DNA of 64,000 nucleotides from Paramesorhizobium sp049065735 (GTDB lineage Bacteria > Pseudomonadota > Alphaproteobacteria > Rhizobiales > Rhizobiaceae). The position numbers were made by a program, and so were the translations under genes. The stretch covers positions 434,001 to 498,000 of the forward strand of contig NZ_JBAKHD010000001.1 of assembly GCF_049065735.1 (NCBI RefSeq), written 5' to 3'. The first letter of the stretch is position 1, and the number at the start of each line of letters is the position of its first letter. This document shows, in pieces, positions 59,737-64,000 of this stretch. The notes under the pieces are model-generated. The model was given only the letters and a program-made list of their open reading frames with translations, was not told where the DNA came from and did no database searches.

Positions 59737-60063
59737 TCAGGAATTCTCCGACAAATCCGAGAAATTCCTCATCTTCACCGTATGGTCCGCGAAGCGCGCG
59801 ACAATCTCCAACTCGCCACCCATCGCTTCGATAAAACGGCGCAGGGTTCCGACATACATATCCGCGCGCTTCTCGATCTTCGCGACCGAGCCCTGTGTAA
59901 GCTGTAGCATCTGCGCGATCTCTGCCTGAGATAGCTTCAATGCGCGGCGCAGTTCGGCGAGGTTCATCTCGTCGCCAAGTCTCTCGGCCTCGGCTGCTGC
60001 TTCGGCTTGCATCTGGGGAGACATGCGAGCGCGAAGCTCCGCGAAAGAATGTCTACCGGCCAT
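59737..60063 (-). CDS. XRE-family helix-turn-helix regulator (HigA-like)
   Basis: 108 residues starting MAGRHSFAELRARMS. The HTH is LSQAEIAQMLQLTQGSVAKIEKR, followed by YVGTLRRFIEAMGGELEIVARF, a pattern shared by antitoxins of HigBA-type modules. A short ORF overlaps its start on the same strand (60053-60118), but no complete toxin gene is left upstream. Confidence 0.87.
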   Translation of the reverse strand: MAGRHSFAELRARMSPQMQAEAAAEAERLGDEMNLAELRRALKLSQAEIAQMLQLTQGSVAKIEKRADMYVGTLRRFIEAMGGELEIVARFADHTVKMRNFSDLSENS

Positions 60064-60118
60064 TGTGTTTCTCCTTTTCCAATTCGGCCAGATGCTGATC
60101 GTAGAGGTCATCGGCCAT
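60053..60118 (-). other. Short ORF overlapping the XRE gene start, possible truncated partner
   Basis: Encodes about 21 residues (MADDLYDQHLAELEKEKHNG and one more) and overlaps the XRE start by 11 bases, as a coupled upstream gene would. In-frame sequence further upstream (SQLFKNGIIGR) runs into the repeat at 60153-60310, so this may be the C-terminal stump of a gene cut by the repeat. Too short to be sure. Confidence 0.35.
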
Positions 60119-60152
60119 TCGACCAATAATTCCATTCTTGAATAATTGCGAG

Positions 60153-60310
60153 GCTGCCCTCACCCTTACCCTCTCCCCGTAAAGAACGGGGAGAGGGGGA
60201 CACGACCGTTTCATCTTGTTCTTGTTGCCAGGTGCAGGGGAAGAAAAAGAGATGGCAACGCTGATGTCCCCCCTCGCCCCGCCTGCGGGGAGAGGGTAAG
60301 GGTAAGGGGG
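60153..60310. repeat. Family C palindromic repeat
   Basis: CCTCACCCTTACCCTCTCCC.. and complement (GGGGAGAGGGTAAGGGTAAGG), each arm with a GGGGAGA-type inner hairpin. Only one copy in the window. It lies between the divergent XRE and DUF1491 genes. Confidence 0.88.
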
Positions 60311-60342
60311 CAATCGTGGCCGGCCTACTGAAAGGACTGTTC

Positions 60343-60687
60343 TTGCGCCTGACCTCCGACTTCTGGGTTTCCGCCCTCATCCGCCGCGTGAACGGCGAGG
60401 GTGGCTTTGCGCATCTGGCGCGGCGCGGTTCGGCGGAGGCGGGGGCGATCTTCATCAAGCTGCGCAGGCCGGATGGCGCATATGATCTTTACGGTCCAGC
60501 GCCGCAAATCGCCTATGACGCGGCGAAGCCCGATGAGCGCGTGTTCACACGCATCGCAGAGGGGCTGCCCGAATGGGAAGCGGACGAGAAATTGCGGAGC
60601 GAAACACGCTTCGACCCGGATTTATGGCTGGTCGAGATCGAGGGCGTCGTTGCGGTGAAACAGCTGTTTCCGGTCGTGGTTCTCTAG
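60343..60687 (+). CDS. DUF1491 family protein
   Basis: 114 residues beginning LRLTSDFWVSALIRRVNGEG, the family hallmark. GFAHLARRGSAEAGAIFIKL and DLWLVEIEG follow. Cytoplasmic, function unknown. TTG 60343 with GAAAGGA six bases upstream is chosen because family members begin at this point; GTG 60316 is the alternative. Confidence 0.85.
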   Translation: MRLTSDFWVSALIRRVNGEGGFAHLARRGSAEAGAIFIKLRRPDGAYDLYGPAPQIAYDAAKPDERVFTRIAEGLPEWEADEKLRSETRFDPDLWLVEIEGVVAVKQLFPVVVL

Positions 60688-60749
60688 AACAGTCCGTTTT
60701 GAGACGGAAGCAATACGCATGTCTTCACCCTCGTGTCGGTGGCAACGTT

Positions 60750-60901
60750 GAGGCATGGATTCCTGTGACAAGCACAGGAATGACGGATTGTTTTGATTTC
60801 GCTGGTAATCCTCAACCCCGCAGCATGCACAACGCTTCTCGTTGAGGAACAGCCATCCCCACTTCCGTCATTCCTGTGCTTGTCACAGGAATCCATGCCT
60901 C
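60750..60901. repeat. Family S palindromic repeat (S4)
   Basis: Same arms as S1 and S3 and nearly the same length. It occupies the 398-base gap 60688-61085; flanks share GACAACGG and GATTCCGT-like stretches with the other copies, with more divergence. Confidence 0.92.
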
Positions 60902-61085
60902 AACATGTCCATGGCGACAACGGTTTAGGACGGTTTCGAGTGATTCCGTCTGAAACAATTCTAGGCTTGATTCCGTTGGACAAACCGGAATAACAGCACG
61001 TGGGGCCAGCGTCGTTTTCCCGCATGCCGGGGCGCTGCCGATCCTGTATGGAAAGCGGCTGTACCGAAGCCATGTGATTCCCGCC

Positions 61086-61982
61086 ATGAAGCCCCGCGAT
61101 CTCGCAATTTACGTCTTTCTGTCCCTTGCCTGGGGCATGTCTTTTCTCGTGGTGCTCAAGGTCGTCGCCGCCTTCGGCTTCGTCGCCGCGGTGGCGATCC
61201 GCGCGCTCATTGCCAGCGCGACGCTGTTCGTGATCGCGCGGGCCATGGGGCGGCGGCTGGATTTCTCCGCGGGCTGGGTGCCGTTCTTCGTCGTCGGCGC
61301 CACCACGGTCGCAGGCCAGCTGCTCGGGCTTTCCTATGCCACGCCGCTGATCGGAACGGCCATGGCGGCCATTCTCGTTGCCTCCATCCCGCTCTTTTCC
61401 ATGGTCATCAGCCAGATCTGGGGGCTGGAGCGGATGCGGCTGAGCGGCCTGGTTGGCCTCATTCTTGGCGTGGCGGGCATCGTGCTGCTCGTCGGCTTTC
61501 CGGCGGTGCCGATGACGGGCGAGTTCATCTTCGGTTGCGCCGCCACGCTCGCCGCCTGCTTCTCGGCGGCCTTCGGCAGCAACTATGCCAGCCATAAGCT
61601 GAGACATGCGGGGCCGTGGGAGGTTACCATCGGCTCGTTCCTGTTCGGCGGGCTCATCGCCGCACCCTTTCTCGCCCTCGTGCCGGTACCGGGCATTCCG
61701 GCTCCGCTCGATATTCTGTACCTGCTCATCTCGGCCTGCGTGATGAGCGCCACCACCTATGTGCTCTATTTCCGCCTCGTCGGCTCCATCGGCGCGACCA
61801 AGGCGATCAGCGTCGAATTCGCCGTCACTATCGTCGCCGTGCTGGTCGGGGCGCTGCTTTTGAAAGAGCCGCTGTCGCCGCTGCAATTCGTCGGCGCAGG
61901 GGTGATCATTCTCGGCTGCATGCTGGTGCTCGGCCTTTTCCCGGCGCAGCGCGCCAAGCTGGCCGAAGCGCCGCCACAATAA
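61086..61982 (+). CDS. EamA/DMT-family transporter
   Basis: 298 residues with about ten membrane helices in two EamA repeats (LAIYVFLSLAWGMSFLVV; FIFGCAATLAACFSAAFGSN). Likely exporter of amino acids or metabolites. The second repeat ends EPLSPLQFVGAGVIILGCMLVL. ATG 61086 is chosen; ATG 61074 is possible. Its stop is one base from the stop of the convergent DUF2336 gene. Confidence 0.9.
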   Translation: MKPRDLAIYVFLSLAWGMSFLVVLKVVAAFGFVAAVAIRALIASATLFVIARAMGRRLDFSAGWVPFFVVGATTVAGQLLGLSYATPLIGTAMAAILVASIPLFSMVISQIWGLERMRLSGLVGLILGVAGIVLLVGFPAVPMTGEFIFGCAATLAACFSAAFGSNYASHKLRHAGPWEVTIGSFLFGGLIAAPFLALVPVPGIPAPLDILYLLISACVMSATTYVLYFRLVGSIGATKAISVEFAVTIVAVLVGALLLKEPLSPLQFVGAGVIILGCMLVLGLFPAQRAKLAEAPPQ

Positions 61983-61983
61983 A

Positions 61984-63102
61984 CTACCGCGCCGCCTTCA
62001 ACGGTGTGATTCCGTCGCTGTTGGCGGCGTCGAGCACGGGCTCGTCGTCCTCTGCCGCCATCTCGCGCAGCTTCTGCCGCAAGAGGGCGGTCATCTCGCC
62101 AGCCTTGCCGCGCCGCACGAGCTGCAGCGCCGTTTCCCGGTCGATGGAGCGGTAGAAATAAACGAAATCCCGCAGGCTGTGCCGATCGCTGCTGATCGGG
62201 CCGAGCACAGCAGTCATGACAAGATAGCAATCCTGCGCCGAAAGCCCCAGCGCCTTCAGCGCGATGGGCAGCCGCGAATCCGGCCATTTCCCGATGATCG
62301 CCTGCGCCTGCTCGAAGCTGACACCCAGCCTGTCCGCCAGCATGTTGCGGAAGAATAGGGGGTCGATGAGAAGCGCGGTGTCGATCATGGAATCGGCGGG
62401 CGAGGGGGCTTGCTCTTCGCGCTTGTCGATTTCCATTGGATAGGTTGGCGGGACAGTACCCCCCTCTGTCCTGCCGGACATCTCCCCCACAAGGGGGGAG
62501 ATTAGCTGGGACTGCTCTAGGTGCATATTCTGCGGCGGCGATGATTGGCGTCGGGTGTCTACGAGGGCGTAATCTCCCCCCTTGTGGGGGAGATGGCCGG
62601 CAGGCCAGAGGGGGGTGCTATCCGGCTCCGAGTCTGCGAGCTCCCGCCGCACCGCCAGCGACCTGTCAATCGCCGGGTCGGCAAAGCTCTCCAGCACGCT
62701 CCCGACGATGCCGTCCACCTCCGGTCGCCGCGCGATGGCGCGGGCGTGGGCGAGGCCGTGTTTTCCGATGATGTCAACCAGATCGTTTGACGTCAGCACG
62801 CTTGAGCGCAGCAAGAGCGGCGCGGCGATTTCCACGGCCTCGGCGCAAAGCGCCAGCACCAGCTTTCGCGGCGCGCTGTCCAGTTGCGCCAGCACCGCCG
62901 CCGCATGGCGTTTGCCCCGCGCGGTGGCGTTTTCGAGAAGCGGCAGGGCCAAATCTTCGAGCTGCTGTATATCGCTTCTGGCCGGGCGCGTGATGGCGGT
63001 GAACGCGGTGACGGCTGCGGAAAGAAGATCGTCGGCCTTTCCGCCATCCACCCAGCCGCTTGCCTGAAGGGTTTCCAGGGCGCGGAACTCATCGTTTGTC
63101 AC
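61984..63102 (-). CDS. DUF2336 family protein with in-frame repeat insertion
   Basis: 372 residues. The flanking parts (LLSAAVTAFTAITRPARSDIQ, LVDIIGKHGLAHARAIARRP; FFRNMLADRLGVSFEQAQAII, KALGLSAQDCYLVMTAVLG) match the all-helical DUF2336 family of unknown function. Residues about 161-216 (PLWPAGHLPHKGGDYA..ISPLVGEMSGRTEGG) are encoded by a family B repeat and nearly match the insert in PbpC. The reading frame stays open through the insertion. Confidence 0.85.
   Translation of the reverse strand: MTNDEFRALETLQASGWVDGGKADDLLSAAVTAFTAITRPARSDIQQLEDLALPLLENATARGKRHAAAVLAQLDSAPRKLVLALCAEAVEIAAPLLLRSSVLTSNDLVDIIGKHGLAHARAIARRPEVDGIVGSVLESFADPAIDRSLAVRRELADSEPDSTPLWPAGHLPHKGGDYALVDTRRQSSPPQNMHLEQSQLISPLVGEMSGRTEGGTVPPTYPMEIDKREEQAPSPADSMIDTALLIDPLFFRNMLADRLGVSFEQAQAIIGKWPDSRLPIALKALGLSAQDCYLVMTAVLGPISSDRHSLRDFVYFYRSIDRETALQLVRRGKAGEMTALLRQKLREMAAEDDEPVLDAANSDGITPLKAAR
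62456..62618. repeat. Family B palindrome inserted in frame in the DUF2336 gene (B5)
   Basis: Arms TACCCCCCTCTGTCCTGCCG..CACAAGG and near-complement. Read along the DUF2336 gene the loop (GATTACGCCCTCGTAGAC..) matches the loop of B1 in pbpC read along pbpC, so both copies have the same orientation relative to their host genes. Confidence 0.95.
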
Positions 63103-63204
63103 GCAGATACTCCGAACAACACGGCAATCTTAATGGAGCGCAATGCGCTCCTTTCCCTCAAATTAGCGCGGAAGACTTAGAAAGTTGTTAACCATGGTGC
63201 CGCC

Positions 63205-63240
63205 CCTCCCTTCCCCGCAAGGGGGAAGGAGGGCGCGGCA
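63205..63240. repeat. Partial family A repeat
   Basis: GCCGCCCCTCCCTTCCCCGC and GGGGGAAGGAGGGCGCGGC form a single arm-end hairpin directly downstream of the DUF1254-like gene, where it may help termination. Confidence 0.65.
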
Positions 63241-63777
63241 TCACACCGGCAGCGTCTCGCACCCTGCCTCGTTCAGGAACCCCCGCACCGATGGAATCCA
63301 GGTCGGGTCCGGCGAGAAGGCGCGGATCAGCACGAAGCCTTCGCGCATGTCCTCCTCGGCGAGGATGGAATCGGCGGCTTCTTCCGGCAGGTCTTTCTTC
63401 AAATTCACCATCTGCAGCCGGTTGGCGACGACGAGGTCGAGCTTGCCGTCGGTCGAGGCGCGGTCGTTGACGCTGTAGAGCGTCTCGCCATTGCGGCCAT
63501 GCACCGAGACCGACCAGAACGGCACATTGCCGGTGGCGGTGACCTGCACGGGCCCATCGGCGAGATCGAAGCGGCACGCGGCGAGCTGGAAGAGCGGGTC
63601 GTGGAAGCCGCCATCCTTGCCCGCATCGAGCACATGGAACCGGTAGGCTTCGCCCTCAGCCGTAATCCGGCTCCAGGCATTGCGGTCGGAATAGACGGGC
63701 ACGAGCAGCAGCACGGCGATATGGACGATCCCCGCTCCGATGAGGCCGAGGCCGAGGGCGTAGGCGAGCCTACCCAT
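63241..63777 (-). CDS. DUF1254-like membrane-anchored protein
   Basis: 178 residues with an N-terminal membrane helix (LAYALGLGLIGAGIVHIAVLLLVPVYS). RNAWSRITAEGEAYRFHVLD and DPLFQLAACRFDLADGPVQV are typical of the short DUF1254-type proteins that accompany DUF1214 proteins in Hyphomicrobiales. Its start overlaps the end of the upstream DUF1214 gene by eight bases. Function unknown. Confidence 0.78.
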   Translation of the reverse strand: MGRLAYALGLGLIGAGIVHIAVLLLVPVYSDRNAWSRITAEGEAYRFHVLDAGKDGGFHDPLFQLAACRFDLADGPVQVTATGNVPFWSVSVHGRNGETLYSVNDRASTDGKLDLVVANRLQMVNLKKDLPEEAADSILAEEDMREGFVLIRAFSPDPTWIPSVRGFLNEAGCETLPV

Positions 63778-64000
63778 GGCAGCCTCCTTCGCCCGCCACG
63801 AGGCTTGCGGAGGGCAGGGTGAGATCGGAAAGCCCGGTGGAGCTGGCGATGGGCGTGTCGTAGAACGTCATGACCAGCACGAACGGCCCCGAGCCGGATA
63901 CGGGCAGCCAGTTGCCGGGCTGGGCCTGCGGCGAGACGGTGATGATGAAGCTGCCGTCCTGATGGCGCAGCAGCTCGCGCGAATGGAGCGCCGGCTGCAT
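63770..64000 (-). CDS. DUF1214 domain protein, C-terminal part (cut by the window end)
   Basis: The last 76 residues are visible. QAQPGNWLPVSGSGPFVLVMTFYDTPIA is the conserved end of DUF1214, with GNWLP as hallmark. The N-terminal part lies beyond base 64000. Coupled by overlap to the DUF1254-like gene. Confidence 0.82.
   Translation of the reverse strand: MQPALHSRELLRHQDGSFIITVSPQAQPGNWLPVSGSGPFVLVMTFYDTPIASSTGLSDLTLPSASLVAGEGGCHG

Overview
The window is a GC-rich, gene-dense stretch of an alphaproteobacterial chromosome, almost certainly of the order Hyphomicrobiales (Rhizobiales). The evidence is a MucR/Ros zinc-finger regulator, a rhizobial-type asparaginase with Cys134/Lys137/Cys188, betI-betA-betB, a two-subunit methylmalonyl-CoA mutase, order-typical hypothetical families (DUF6456, DUF5330, DUF1491, DUF2336) and dense intergenic palindromic repeats. 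I cannot name the genus with confidence; the Phyllobacteriaceae/Brucellaceae/Rhizobiaceae side of the order fits best.

Layout: 0-9.3 kb holds a VOC protein, ppdK, a NodB-like deacetylase, a DUF1499 membrane protein, an MBL-fold hydrolase, bioY, and an isolated phage-tail-like DUF2793 gene just before tRNA-Gln. 9.6-18.1 kb is a complete high-affinity K+ uptake locus on the minus strand with an unusual order: kdpF, (small ORF), kdpB, (small membrane peptide), kdpA, kdpC, kdpD, kdpE. 18.9-26.9 kb is a bacterial alpha-2-macroglobulin plus penicillin-binding protein 1C. 27-31 kb is the choline-to-glycine-betaine operon betI-betA-betB with a palindromic operator. 31.3-34.6 kb holds asparaginase, a CorA-type channel, a GFA protein and an AbrB-Doc toxin-antitoxin pair. 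34.9-39.7 kb holds methylmalonyl-CoA mutase (two subunits) followed by a broken helicase gene. 39.8-45.5 kb holds UDP-glucuronate 4-epimerase, DUF4160 (broken)/DUF2442, RelB-YafQ, a HerA-like ATPase and an L,D-transpeptidase. 45.9-51.7 kb holds Fe/Mn superoxide dismutase, two cytochromes c, oligopeptidase B and MsrB. 52.3-58.4 kb holds mucR, a DnaA-domain-IV-like protein, DUF6456, SufE, DUF5330, a PAS histidine kinase and a peptidoglycan-binding protein. 58.5-64 kb holds two transporters, an XRE regulator, DUF1491, DUF2336 and the DUF1254/DUF1214-type pair, the latter cut by the window end.

The most striking content is not a gene cluster but the repeats. I see at least five families (called here A, B, D, E and S) plus one further element (C), about 28 copies in 64 kb. 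Family B (about 165 bp, arms up to a perfect 57 bp) sits in gaps but has also inserted in frame inside two unrelated proteins, PbpC and a DUF2336 protein, in the same orientation and reading frame, adding nearly the same peptide of about 55 residues. Family D is made of tandem 8-bp G-rich units in inverted arms and occurs exactly where two genes converge. Families A and S show compensatory base changes that preserve stems, so structure is under constraint. Several repeats sit inside operons (kdpB/A, kdpC/D, kdpD/E, betA/B, mutA/scpA, relB/yafQ) and some supply stop or start codons.

No CRISPR array, intact insertion sequence, prophage or rRNA gene was seen.
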